Assembly: GCF_000382145.1 (NCBI RefSeq)
Contig: NZ_KB907637.1
Location: 1 to 64,000, forward strand
Reading direction: 5' to 3'
DNA from: Psychrobacter lutiphocae DSM 21542
GTDB lineage: Bacteria > Pseudomonadota > Gammaproteobacteria > Pseudomonadales > Moraxellaceae
Length of the DNA stretch: 64,000 nt
Shown here: positions 43,604 through 52,884 of the stretch, one piece after another
Position numbering within the stretch: the stretch's first letter is position 1
Layout: each line of letters begins with the position of its first letter
Position numbers and translations under genes: made by a program
Notes under the pieces: model-generated
Databases searched by the model: none
Seen by the model: only the letters and a program-made list of their open reading frames with translations
What the model was told of the DNA's origin: nothing

Positions 43604-46162
43604 TTATGTTTTGTTTTTCGTTTTTAGTTTACTTCTTGACTTAATTTTTGGCTTGCTGTTAGGTATGGTGCTTGTATTGCAGTTGCTTGCTTCCTCTGTC
43701 TGCTCTGGTGGGTTTAGCTGCTCTTCCCATTTTTGTAAGTTTGTAATAATTTTGCCAAATAAGCTAGACTTACGGTAATGACCGTGTTTATTTTTGCTAT
43801 CGACAGATTTATTTGCCAAGATGGTCAATGCATCACTTAACGTTTTTACTCCATAAACATGAAACTTTCCTGCCTTGACTGCCATAATGATATCATCACG
43901 CAGCATGAGTTGTGAGATGTTGGCAATAGGCAGAATAACGCCTTGATTTCCAGTTAAACCTTGATGCACACAAGCATCAAAAAATCCCGCCACCTTGGTA
44001 TTGATACCTCCAACTGCTTGCACTCGTCCTAGCTGATTCATAGAGCCTGTAATTCCTAACTCTTGCGAGATAGGAGTCTCTGCTAGAGCAGACAATAAGG
44101 CACAGGCTTCTGCTAAGGTTGCGCTGTCACCATCAATATGAGCATAACTTTGCTCAAAGGCCAATGATGCGGTGAAGTTAAGTGGATAGTAGGGGCTAAA
44201 CAAAGCACGCAGGTAGCTATTCATAATTAACATCCCTTTAGCATGTAAACTGCCACCTAGCTCGACATCACGCTCAATATCTAAGATATCACCAGAACCG
44301 ACACTGTTTTGTACTACTGCAGTTAATAAAGCAGGCATTCCAAACTCGCTATTGGCATAATCAATAATGGTTAAGGCATTGATTTGACCAATGGCAGTAC
44401 CAGAAGTGCTGATCAATTGTTGTCCATCGGTGATGTCCTGCAAATATAGCTCTTTTAGATAGCTGCTACGGTAGATCATGTCGCTAAGTGCTTGTTTGAC
44501 ATGGGTGGCATTGACTAACTGCTGCCTCTGCTTTTTGCTATGGCTTGCTTCTAGGTCTGCATGACGGCTAGCTTCTAACATCAGCTGAATAAGGCTGTCT
44601 GCATGCAAGCTTAGCTTATTTTGATCTTCAGATTGTAAGCTCAAATATTCTAGTACCACTGCCTGTGCATCGGCATCAAAATGATTAATTTGATATTTAT
44701 CAATGATATCTGCTAGTTTGGCACTCATTTGCCGTTCATTGGCGGCAGTTCTAGCAACTTCTGGATGGAAATCAGCACGAATCTTAAATAAGCTGGTAAA
44801 GTCAACATCTTGATCTGCAAACATATCATATAAATCTGGATCACCTAGCAAGATAACCTTCACTGCCAGTGGTATCGGTTCTGGGGTGATAAGTGGACGA
44901 TTTGGCTGTGTAGTGATACTTCGATGCTGTTGAGCATAGTCAAAGTCAATTTGATTGGATCTTAATGCTAACTTTAACGCTCGCCAAGCATCAGGATAGT
45001 CGTTAAGTTGATGAGCTTCGATTAATAAATAGCCGCCATTGGCTTGATGTAGCGCGCCCGCTTGGATAAGCGGATTTTGAGGTTGATTTTGATTTGGATT
45101 GTGGTGGTCAGATAAAAACCAAAGCTCATCTGAGCTAGTATGTGGCTTGCTAGTCACATTATTAGTTTGATTGCAATATATACGCCCAAACAAATTGGCC
45201 AAACTTGGGTTTGGCACAAATACAATCGGTGCACCATGCTGGCTGACTTTGTGTTGAGGATCAGGCTGTTGAGACTCAGGGTGCTTGAGCATCGTTTGTA
45301 GGTGATACTTTTCTGGCAAATAAAGAGAAAAGGGTGTATTAGCTATTTGAGTCTTTTTTTTGCCACACTCTTGCTGTTGTTGAGCTTTGTTTAACTGGTA
45401 TAGCTGACTGAGGCTTGGCGTATCTGTTAGCACCTTGACCAGCACTTCATTCAGCATATCTTTTTGTAATTGCTGTAAATAGTTTATAAGTTTGCTATGG
45501 TGGGCAAAGGTGTTATATAAGTCTGTAAATAAGGGTTTAGCATAGTGGTGTGCGTGTATTAGTAGTAGCTGTGCTATTTTAGTTTGCTCGGTATTAACCA
45601 GTTTAGGGCTGATGTTGGTGTTGGTGTTGGCTATCTTAGCATCAGTATTAATTGTGATATTGGCATCAATCTTGGTTGTAGATTTAGAATCGATGACTTT
45701 TTGTGATAAGCTCAGATATAGCTGTTGCCAAATTTCGGTTAATTTTGTGGTCAATAGCTGTGCGTCCCCTTTGCCTAGAGCTAGGGCAACTGGTTGTTGG
45801 GGATGTTTGAAGTTAGCCACATAGACCCATTCAACCAAAGGTGCTTGTGGTACGCCATATTGGTGAAGATAATGCTGAATAAAGGTGCGTTTACCTAAGC
45901 CGTTTTCACCAGCAGCAAAAACATGATAGCCAGTAGCCTTAATGGCACAAGCCGTTTGCAACGCATGTACTGCTCGGTCTTGACCAAAGTTTAAATCTAG
46001 ATTAGGTGCCAGCTTGGTAGATTTTGGCAAGATGCTGCTGTCACTGTATTTTTTTAGTTGTGCAGGTGCGACTTTGCAGTCATTGATTATTTTGGCAATA
46101 TTTTGACGGTTTTGCATTTTTTTACTGTATTTTTTTAAATTGTGTTTTTTTGAGTTTGACAT
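43604..46162 (-). CDS. LonH/LonB-type AAA+ protease (YcbZ-like)
   Basis: 852-aa Lon-related protease lacking the classical Lon N-domain. The first part has a P-loop in AAGENGLGKRTF (about residues 88-100), and a long AAA_32-type insertion. The Lon protease domain is at about 590-780: catalytic Ser680 in HIDGDSATLAEA and Lys723 in VGGINTKVAGF, 43 residues apart as in E. coli Lon. The N-terminus and the C-terminal tail (from about 805) are very basic (KPKIKSRSKLKTKNK). A Thr/Asn-rich insertion is at about 160-185. Likely degrades damaged or regulatory proteins; substrate unknown. Confidence 0.9.
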   Translation of the reverse strand: MSNSKKHNLKKYSKKMQNRQNIAKIINDCKVAPAQLKKYSDSSILPKSTKLAPNLDLNFGQDRAVHALQTACAIKATGYHVFAAGENGLGKRTFIQHYLHQYGVPQAPLVEWVYVANFKHPQQPVALALGKGDAQLLTTKLTEIWQQLYLSLSQKVIDSKSTTKIDANITINTDAKIANTNTNISPKLVNTEQTKIAQLLLIHAHHYAKPLFTDLYNTFAHHSKLINYLQQLQKDMLNEVLVKVLTDTPSLSQLYQLNKAQQQQECGKKKTQIANTPFSLYLPEKYHLQTMLKHPESQQPDPQHKVSQHGAPIVFVPNPSLANLFGRIYCNQTNNVTSKPHTSSDELWFLSDHHNPNQNQPQNPLIQAGALHQANGGYLLIEAHQLNDYPDAWRALKLALRSNQIDFDYAQQHRSITTQPNRPLITPEPIPLAVKVILLGDPDLYDMFADQDVDFTSLFKIRADFHPEVARTAANERQMSAKLADIIDKYQINHFDADAQAVVLEYLSLQSEDQNKLSLHADSLIQLMLEASRHADLEASHSKKQRQQLVNATHVKQALSDMIYRSSYLKELYLQDITDGQQLISTSGTAIGQINALTIIDYANSEFGMPALLTAVVQNSVGSGDILDIERDVELGGSLHAKGMLIMNSYLRALFSPYYPLNFTASLAFEQSYAHIDGDSATLAEACALLSALAETPISQELGITGSMNQLGRVQAVGGINTKVAGFFDACVHQGLTGNQGVILPIANISQLMLRDDIIMAVKAGKFHVYGVKTLSDALTILANKSVDSKNKHGHYRKSSLFGKIITNLQKWEEQLNPPEQTEEASNCNTSTIPNSKPKIKSRSKLKTKNKT

Positions 46163-46392
46163 AGTTTAATTAGCTTATTTTTTTTGGCAGTGCCAAATCT
46201 AGGAAAATTACTACTTAGATGCTGGTTTGATAACATCTAAAAAAATTGTGAACGTGTTATAATGTTCGGCTAGCTTGGCTTGATTTGATAAAGTTTTCAT
46301 AAAATGTCACAAATTGATTGGAAAATACCAGAGTTATTTAATTTGTTGGCTTGGACTTTGCTGGCATTATAATACGGTATGGTAATGATAAA

Positions 46393-47067
46393 ATGATAAA
46401 CCCCACTGATTTTAACGTAATACATTCTCAATATGATGAGCTAAATCAGCTGTTATCACAAGCGATTACACAGCTTAAACTTAGCATCACTGCTGAGCAA
46501 CAAACTAAGCTGTTGTTGTACTTGGATAAGCTGCTATTTTGGAATAAAGCTTATAATTTGACGGCTATTAAGCAGCCAAAACAGGCCTTAATTAAACATA
46601 TTATTGACTGCTTGGCTATTTTACCGCATTTAAAGTCAGGTAAGTTGCTAGATATCGGCACAGGGGCTGGGTTGCCTGGTGTTGTGGTGGCTATTTGTGA
46701 GCCACTGCGTGAAGTGACGGTTCTAGATAGTAACCAAAAAAAGATTCGCTTTATTCGCCAATCTATCACAGAGCTTCAAATAAATAATGTTACCCCTGTG
46801 GCCAGCCGTATTGAAAACTTTGAGCTTGAAGAGGCACAAAAGTTTGCAGTAGTGACTTCCAGAGCTTTTGCTAGTTTAACAGATTTTGTGGCTGCTGCTG
46901 AGCCAGCCCTTGCTAAAGGTGGGTGGTTGCAAGCAATGAAAGGATTAGCACCAGAGGAAGAAGATACGGCAAGCTTAGTTGCTACTTGGCAGATTGAAAA
47001 TGTAGCATTAGCTGTGCCTTTTTTGAATGAGACCCGTCATTTGACTAATCTATATAAGCTTATTTAA
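46393..47067 (+). CDS. rsmG: 16S rRNA (guanine-N7) methyltransferase RsmG
   Basis: Methylates G527 of 16S rRNA (GidB). The product (224 aa from this ATG) has the SAM motif LLDIGTGAGLPGVVVA, VTVLDSNQKKIRFIRQ, and VTSRAFASLTDFV. The ATG at 46393 is chosen over the TTG at 46351 because the extra 14 residues are not family-like. rsmG-parA-parB is a classic origin-proximal arrangement. Confidence 0.95.
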   Translation: MINPTDFNVIHSQYDELNQLLSQAITQLKLSITAEQQTKLLLYLDKLLFWNKAYNLTAIKQPKQALIKHIIDCLAILPHLKSGKLLDIGTGAGLPGVVVAICEPLREVTVLDSNQKKIRFIRQSITELQINNVTPVASRIENFELEEAQKFAVVTSRAFASLTDFVAAAEPALAKGGWLQAMKGLAPEEEDTASLVATWQIENVALAVPFLNETRHLTNLYKLI

Positions 47068-47437
47068 CTGATAAGCTTAATATAATCTGATTGCTCTAAT
47101 TGCTGTTATTATTACTTGCTATGCTTTTGCTATGCTTTTGCTATGATAGTCACAGCCGTTTAAAAGAGTTACAGCGGCTCGTTTAGCCTACTTCAGTAGT
47201 ACTTGTACTCGGTTGCCTTGTAACTCATTTATCTGACTACAATTATAGTGGCTGATAATAACTGGCTGCTATTAACTATTAACCACTCATAACTATTAAC
47301 CACTCATTGTTAGGCATTAACCCTTAACAATAAACTATTAATAATATAATAATTGACTTTTAACAAACAATAATCAAATCAATTATCAACTTCAACGCAT
47401 ATCATCCTTGCTTTTATTGAGGTAATAGAGTAACCCT
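47068..47437. other. Gap rsmG / parA
   Basis: 370 bp. Family A copy 3 (47145-47250) and AT-rich DNA with ACTATTAACCACTCAT duplications near 47275-47310. No canonical parS (TGTTTCACGTGAAACA) was seen. Confidence 0.55.
47145..47250. repeat. Dispersed repeat family A, copy 3
   Basis: Outer stem GAGTTAC (47166-47172) with GTAACTC (47220-47226), 7 perfect pairs, where copy 2 has GAGGTAC/GTACCTC. Core GGCTCGTTTAGCCTAC and GTAGTACTTGTACTCGGTTG with hairpin CTACTTCAGTAG. Flank TAGTCA at the left and TCTGACTA at the right are inverted. Confidence 0.82.
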
Positions 47438-48205
47438 ATGGAAATATTGGCAATTGCAAATCAAAAAGGCGGTGTCGGCAAAACTACAACAGCAGTGAAC
47501 TTAGCTGCTAGCTTGGCTGCTAGACGCAAAAAAGTATTACTCATTGATTTAGATCCACAGGGAAACGCCACATCAGGGACTGGGCTAGAAAAAAGAGAGT
47601 TGCCGTTGAGCATTGCTGATGTACTGTTAGATGGTATTGCACTAACAGACGCTATTTATCAAAGTCCAGCTGGTTTTGATGTGGTTGGCGCTAATCGAGA
47701 TTTATCTGGTATTGATATTACCTTAATGAACAAAAGCGACAGTCATTTATTATTAAGTCAGGCGATGGGGTCGCTTGAAGGTTATGATTATGTCATTATT
47801 GATTGTGCGCCAAGCTTAAACTTGTTAACCATTAATGCGATGGTGGCTACCCAAGGCGTCATTATTCCAATGCAGTGTGAGTATTATGCACTTGAAGGAT
47901 TGGCTGATTTGTCACAAACCATAGATAGACTCAAAGAGTTAAATCCAAAACTTCATATTCGCGGGGTATTAAGAACGTTATTTGATTCACGTAATACATT
48001 GGCCAATGATGTATCTGCTGAATTAGAGGCGCATTTTGGTGATTTAATGTTTGCTACCATCATCCCAAGAAACGTACGTTTGGCGGAAGCACCAGCACAT
48101 GGTGTGCCGGTACTATCCTATGAAAAAGGCTCAAAAGGGGCGCAGGCATATCGCAAATTGGCCTCAGAAGTGATTAAGCAAAGTCAGCAATCACCCTTAG
48201 CTTAA
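47438..48205 (+). CDS. parA: Chromosome partitioning ATPase ParA (Soj)
   Basis: 255-aa Walker-type ATPase that segregates the replication origin with ParB. The deviant Walker A motif KGGVGKTT is at 10-17, followed by LLIDLDPQGNATSG, and Walker B VIIDCAPSLNLLT. Length and lack of an N-terminal HTH fit chromosomal type Soj. The upstream ribosome binding site (GAGG) is distant. parB follows after 458 bp, unusually far. Confidence 0.95.
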   Translation: MEILAIANQKGGVGKTTTAVNLAASLAARRKKVLLIDLDPQGNATSGTGLEKRELPLSIADVLLDGIALTDAIYQSPAGFDVVGANRDLSGIDITLMNKSDSHLLLSQAMGSLEGYDYVIIDCAPSLNLLTINAMVATQGVIIPMQCEYYALEGLADLSQTIDRLKELNPKLHIRGVLRTLFDSRNTLANDVSAELEAHFGDLMFATIIPRNVRLAEAPAHGVPVLSYEKGSKGAQAYRKLASEVIKQSQQSPLA

Positions 48206-48663
48206 TCAGCTTGGTTCTTGGTTTTACTTGGTTCTTGGTTTTACTTGGTTCTTGGTTTTACTTGGTTCTTGGTTTTAGTTACTATCGAGTCCCGAGAGCT
48301 TATTGCTGAGCCTTGTTTATGTGTTTGTTGTTTATGTGGTACTGTACGGGCTTAACTAAGTATAGTCAGAGAACTACTTAGATTATAATTAAAATGTGTA
48401 TTGCCCTTGCAAGCTACGCACAGTTCATTACAATGGACAGCCCAAAAATAGTTGTTGAGTATTTAAAGTTTTACAGATTGAACGAAATTAAATATTGATG
48501 ACCTTGACTGTTGTTTGGTTGTGTTTTATTGTGCTAAGGTTTTGTTGTCCGAGATAAATCAATATAGCGACACATCAATCTAAGCATAACTCACCTAGGT
48601 ATAGCTAAATAAAACCAAGCAACTGGATAGATTCAGGTAAGCAGGTAGTAGAGGATAACCAAC
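48206..48663. other. Gap parA / parB
   Basis: 458 bp between genes that are usually adjacent. Holds a 17-bp array (48211-48278) and an inverted repeat CTAAGTA/TACTTAG around TAGTCAGAGAAC (48356-48381) that resembles a family A flank. A separate parB promoter is likely here. Confidence 0.55.
48211..48278. repeat. 17-bp tandem array, 4 copies
   Basis: TTGGTTCTTGGTTTTAC at 48211, 48228, 48245 and (ending TAG) 48262. Each unit itself contains a near-duplicate TTGGTTC/TTGGTTT. Starts 5 bases after the parA stop. Confidence 0.94.
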
Positions 48664-49722
48664 ATGGCAAAAAAGCGTGGATTAGCTGCAAACCGAGGGT
48701 TAGATGCTCTACTCGGGTCTATTAAAAAAGAAAAAGCCATCACCGCAGCCGCTTTACGTGATGACAGCACGCTTAACAGTGATCGCAACATAGAAAATAG
48801 TGGTGCAAAAGCTACACAGCAGGTGGTAGAGTCAAAAAAAACGACGGGCAGAAAAAAAGCCACAGATACCACAAAAGCTGAGCCAGTAGTAAAAACTGGT
48901 AAAGATCTTTTAGATGAAGAGATGACCTTAGTGCAGATAGATGTTGAGCGTCTTCAAGCAGGGAAATATCAGCCAAGACGTGATATGAGCGAAACTGCTT
49001 TGAGTGAGTTGGCCTCTTCTATCAAGCAACATGGTGTGATGCAACCAATAGTTATTCGTCCATTATTAGCGACTGAAGAGAAGGTTGCCGATAGTATTAC
49101 GCATGAAATTATTGCTGGTGAACGTCGCTGGCGGGCTGCTAAGCTGGCAGGGCAAACGACAATACCAGCTATTGAACGTGCATTATCCGATGAGTTGGCT
49201 ATTGCACTGGCGCTAATTGAAAACATTCAGCGTGAAGACTTATCTGTTATCGAGCAGGCTGCTGCCTTACAGCGCTTTCATACTGAGTTTGGTATGAGTC
49301 ATGCGATGATTGCCGATGTTGTCGGTAAGGCCAGGACCACAGTGTCTAATTTGTTGCGACTTAATCACTTGCATGAAGACGTTAAGACTTATTTAAATGA
49401 TGGTAAGATAGATATGGGGCATGCACGTGCATTATTGTCTTTGTCTTCTGAGCAACAGCCAATTATTGCAGAAAAAATTATCGATGCTTCTATGACAGTA
49501 AGAGAGGCAGAGAAGCTGGTTAAGTCTATTTTAAACCCACAAAAAGAGGACAAGCGTAAACAGCAAAGTAACGCTGAAGTAGAGCGACTGAATAAGCAGC
49601 TATCAGATTATTTGGGGGCGACCGTTAAATTAAAACAAAAGAAAGATGGTAAAGGTAGTATGGAGATATTCTTTCATAGTCCAGAAGAGCTGGATGCTTT
49701 GTTACAACATTTCAAATCTTAA
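48664..49722 (+). CDS. parB: Chromosome partitioning protein ParB
   Basis: 352-aa CTPase and DNA-binding clamp that loads at parS. N-terminus KKRGLAANRGLDALLG is the ParA-activating motif. A Thr/Lys-rich linker (40-75) leads to the CTP-binding domain with QPRRDMSE, GVMQPIVIRP, IIAGERRWRAAKLAG, then ENIQREDLSVIEQAAALQ and the HTH (VGKARTTVSNLLRL). The dimerisation domain is at the end. GAGG lies 9 bases before the ATG. Confidence 0.95.
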   Translation: MAKKRGLAANRGLDALLGSIKKEKAITAAALRDDSTLNSDRNIENSGAKATQQVVESKKTTGRKKATDTTKAEPVVKTGKDLLDEEMTLVQIDVERLQAGKYQPRRDMSETALSELASSIKQHGVMQPIVIRPLLATEEKVADSITHEIIAGERRWRAAKLAGQTTIPAIERALSDELAIALALIENIQREDLSVIEQAAALQRFHTEFGMSHAMIADVVGKARTTVSNLLRLNHLHEDVKTYLNDGKIDMGHARALLSLSSEQQPIIAEKIIDASMTVREAEKLVKSILNPQKEDKRKQQSNAEVERLNKQLSDYLGATVKLKQKKDGKGSMEIFFHSPEELDALLQHFKS

Positions 49723-49758
49723 GCGTTAGCCGCACCCTACGCAACTTAAAAAAGGCAT

Positions 49759-51609
49759 ATGATGACCACTACATCAACCAAGGATGCTGCGTCAACTTCT
49801 AAAAAATCTGACCAACAAGCAAACCAACAGCTACAATCTGGTGTTGCTAATAGTCAGCCTGAACCAACACGCACTCAAACCTATATTAGATTGTTAAAAT
49901 ACGTCAAGCCTTACTGGTGGGCTATTTTGCTGACTATTTTAGGATTTGTTATTAATTCAGCGACTGAAATTGGTATTGCTAAGCTAATTCAGTTTATTAC
50001 CGACGCCATTAACACAGGTACCCAAAGTCAGCGCAATTTATTTCCTTTTTTAATCGTGGTGTTATTTACTATCCGTGGTTTTGGTACGTTTTTAGGTAAT
50101 TACTTTTCAGCGTTGATCTCACGTAACTTGGTTTATCAGCTAAGGGTGGAGGTGTTTGAAAAGCTGTTACGCCTACCTAATTCTTTTTTCTTAGAAAATC
50201 CATCAGGCACCATTTCATCTAAGCTTATCTTTGATGTTGAGCAGGTCACTGCCGCCAGTACAGATTCATTAAAAACCTTGTTGCGTGACGGCTTAACTGT
50301 ATTGGCATTGTTAGGCTATCTGATGTATTCCAATTGGCGTTTGACGTTAATTTTATTTTTGGTATTGCCACCTATTTTATGGCTTGTCCAAAAAGCTTCT
50401 AAGCGCTATTTAAACTTATCGATGGGTATCCAAAAGACCATGGGTGATGTGAGTCATATTACCAATGAGATCATTGGTGGTTATCAAGTAGTCAAAAACT
50501 ATGGTGGTCAAACCTATGAGCAGAAACGCTTTGAACGTGCCTCGTTAGAGAACTTAAAACAAGGCATGAAGATAGTGGTGACCAATAGTATTAATACGCC
50601 AGCTGTACAATTACTGATGGCCAGTGCATTATCAATAGTTATCTGGTTAGCTTTGCGCCCAGAGGTGATTGCCAATACCACCGCAGGCGAGTTTATTGCT
50701 TATTTAACAGCTGCGGGTCTGATTAGTAAGCCAGTACGTAGCTTGACTGATGTTAATCAAAAGTTGCAGCGTGGGATTGCCGCAGGTCAGTCTATCTTTG
50801 CGCTGCTCGATGAACTTGAGGAAGATGCTAGTGGCACCATATTAGAGCGGGTTGATGGTGAAATCATTTTTGATAATGTAGCAGTACAGTATCCAGATGG
50901 CACCATTGCTTTACAAGACTTTAGCTTAACTGTTAAAGCTGGTGAAACCGTTGCGTTTGTGGGTAAAAGTGGGGCTGGCAAGACTACCTTGGTTAACCTA
51001 TTAACTCGAACCTTAGAGCCAAGTCAGGGTTGTATTTATATTGATGGCGTACCTATTGAAAATATTTCATTAACGTCATTGCGCTCACAAGTGGGCATGG
51101 TAAATCAGCAAGTAGTGTTGTTTAATGATACTGTCCGTCATAATATTGCTTATGGTGATCTGGCAGATAAGAGTGAGGAGCAGATAATTGCTGCTGCTAA
51201 GTCAGCTTTTGCACATGATTTTATTATGCAGTTGCCTGAAGGTTATAACAGCTCTATTGGTGCAGAAGGATTACAGTTATCAGGTGGGCAACGTCAGCGC
51301 TTATCTATCGCGCGTGCCTTATTAAAAGATGCACCTATCTTAATCTTAGATGAGGCGACTAGTGCGTTAGATAATGAGTCTGAATATTTTATTCAGCAAG
51401 CATTAGAAAATATCATGCAAGATAGAACCACTTTGGTCATTGCGCATCGACTAACTACCATTGAGTCTGCTGATAAAATTGTGGTGCTGGATAAAGGACG
51501 CGTCATCGAAATGGGTACTCATGATGAGTTAATGGCACTGTCAGGTCAATATGCGCATATGTATGATAGGGATTTTGCTGAACAGCAGATGAGTAATTAT
51601 GGTTCTTAG
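49759..51609 (+). CDS. msbA: Lipid A export ATP-binding/permease MsbA
   Basis: Inner-membrane ABC exporter that flips lipid A core. 616 aa with a Ser/Gln-rich N-terminus (1-40), six-helix membrane domain (about 50-340; MYSNWRLTLILFLVLP, KYLNLSMGIQK region), and ATPase domain with Walker A GKSGAGKTT, Q-loop, signature LSGGQRQR, Walker B ILILDEATSALDNESE. Two adjacent ATGs (49759, 49762) are possible. lpxK follows after 26 bp, then kdsB and holB, the LPS-linked operon seen in Moraxellaceae. Confidence 0.94.
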   Translation: MMTTTSTKDAASTSKKSDQQANQQLQSGVANSQPEPTRTQTYIRLLKYVKPYWWAILLTILGFVINSATEIGIAKLIQFITDAINTGTQSQRNLFPFLIVVLFTIRGFGTFLGNYFSALISRNLVYQLRVEVFEKLLRLPNSFFLENPSGTISSKLIFDVEQVTAASTDSLKTLLRDGLTVLALLGYLMYSNWRLTLILFLVLPPILWLVQKASKRYLNLSMGIQKTMGDVSHITNEIIGGYQVVKNYGGQTYEQKRFERASLENLKQGMKIVVTNSINTPAVQLLMASALSIVIWLALRPEVIANTTAGEFIAYLTAAGLISKPVRSLTDVNQKLQRGIAAGQSIFALLDELEEDASGTILERVDGEIIFDNVAVQYPDGTIALQDFSLTVKAGETVAFVGKSGAGKTTLVNLLTRTLEPSQGCIYIDGVPIENISLTSLRSQVGMVNQQVVLFNDTVRHNIAYGDLADKSEEQIIAAAKSAFAHDFIMQLPEGYNSSIGAEGLQLSGGQRQRLSIARALLKDAPILILDEATSALDNESEYFIQQALENIMQDRTTLVIAHRLTTIESADKIVVLDKGRVIEMGTHDELMALSGQYAHMYDRDFAEQQMSNYGS

Positions 51610-51635
51610 TTAGGCAACATAGATAGCAGATAATA

Positions 51636-52754
51636 ATGAGTAAGCATAAGCACCCAACAGCAAGTCAGCTTAGCAAGTCTAGGCCTAGTCTTGAATTAAA
51701 AATGGTTGCAGCATGGCAAGCACAGGCTTGGTGGCTATGGCTATTATTACCAGTCAGTTGGTTGTATGGTGCGGTTGTATTGGTGCGCCGTCAACTATAT
51801 GACAAAGGCTTGCTTTCTCGCTATAAAGCGCCTATTCCAGTGTTGGTGGTAGGCAATATTACTCTTGGTGGCAGTGGTAAAACACCGCTGATTATTGAGC
51901 TGGTAAAGTATTTGCAATCACAAGATATCAGGGTCGGGGTGATAAGCCGAGGTTATGGTGGTGATGAGTCTGTGATGCCGAAAGTGGTCACTGCAACCAG
52001 TCGTCCAGAGCAAGTAGGGGATGAGCCCTGTTTGATTTTCCGTGAAACTCAGGCTTGTGTTGCGGTATGCCCCAATCGCCAGCAGGCCATTGAATTAATA
52101 CTGAAGCAGCAACCCGATACTCAGTTAATTATTGCCGATGATGGGTTACAACACTATAAATTGCAGCGTGATATTGAATGGATTGTGGTGGACAGTGGTC
52201 GCGGTTTTGGTAATAAACAGCTGTTGCCAACTGGCTTTTTGCGTGAGCCTTTGTCTCGATTAAAACAAGGTACGGTGATTTTTCATCAAAAACCTGCACC
52301 GCATAACAGCCTTGCTAGCAGTCAGCAACCTGTATCCGATGTCTCTGATAGACTTACTATGCAACTGATGCCCAATGCGTTGGAGCCTTTATTAGCCAAT
52401 CAAAGCGCGCAAGATAAGCCCAATCCAAATAGCGCAAACAATCAGGTCTATGCCATGAGTGGTATCGGTTATCCGCAACGTTTTTTTGATACTTTAACCA
52501 GTTTGGGCTATCAGGTGATAAAAAAGCCGATGCCAGATCATCACCAGTTTAGCGAGGCTGATTTGTTGCCGTTATCAGACTATCCTGTGGTGGTGACGGC
52601 CAAAGATGCGGTCAAAATAGCGCCACTGGTTGCCAATAATCCATTGCTAAAACAAAGATCTATCTGGGTGCTGCCAGTACAGGCTCAGCTATCAGATAGC
52701 TGTTATATTTGGCTGAGACAACAGCTCAAGGCGCTAAAGGTGTTGTCTGATTAA
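51636..52754 (+). CDS. lpxK: Tetraacyldisaccharide 4'-kinase
   Basis: Adds the 4' phosphate in lipid A synthesis. 372 aa, with a membrane-associated N-terminus (WWLWLLLPVSWLYGAVVLVRR, split here as WWLWLLLPVSW then LYGAVVLVRR) and the P-loop GNITLGGSGKTP (about 72-83) followed by VGVISRGYGG, IIADDGLQHY and the basic-acid pair typical of LpxK. A Ser/Gln-rich insertion lies at about 225-265. It is directly downstream of msbA. Confidence 0.94.
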   Translation: MSKHKHPTASQLSKSRPSLELKMVAAWQAQAWWLWLLLPVSWLYGAVVLVRRQLYDKGLLSRYKAPIPVLVVGNITLGGSGKTPLIIELVKYLQSQDIRVGVISRGYGGDESVMPKVVTATSRPEQVGDEPCLIFRETQACVAVCPNRQQAIELILKQQPDTQLIIADDGLQHYKLQRDIEWIVVDSGRGFGNKQLLPTGFLREPLSRLKQGTVIFHQKPAPHNSLASSQQPVSDVSDRLTMQLMPNALEPLLANQSAQDKPNPNSANNQVYAMSGIGYPQRFFDTLTSLGYQVIKKPMPDHHQFSEADLLPLSDYPVVVTAKDAVKIAPLVANNPLLKQRSIWVLPVQAQLSDSCYIWLRQQLKALKVLSD

Positions 52755-52783
52755 TGGGTCTGTCCTGTCTTATTGAGAAAGCT

Positions 52784-52815
52784 GTTCGTTAGGGGAATTG
52801 TTCGTTAGGGGAATT
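52784..52815. repeat. 16-bp tandem duplication
   Basis: GTTCGTTAGGGGAATT at 52784 and 52800, in the lpxK-kdsB gap. It contains AGGGG and so repeats a possible ribosome binding motif, but no start codon follows it closely. Confidence 0.92.
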
Positions 52816-52884
52816 GTTTGATACTTAAATGACCAACCAATCTTAAAAATAAAAAGTCTAGTAACCACAACAGTGAGAAGTTAA

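Noticed and set aside
41410..46162. Possible defence island (TerD, WYL regulator, Lon-type protease)
   Set aside because: No nuclease, helicase, reverse transcriptase or toxin is present, and the flanks are ordinary housekeeping genes. I keep it as a stress-related cluster only.
47068..48663. parS site near parAB
   Set aside because: No TGTTTCACGTGAAACA or clear near-match was found by eye.
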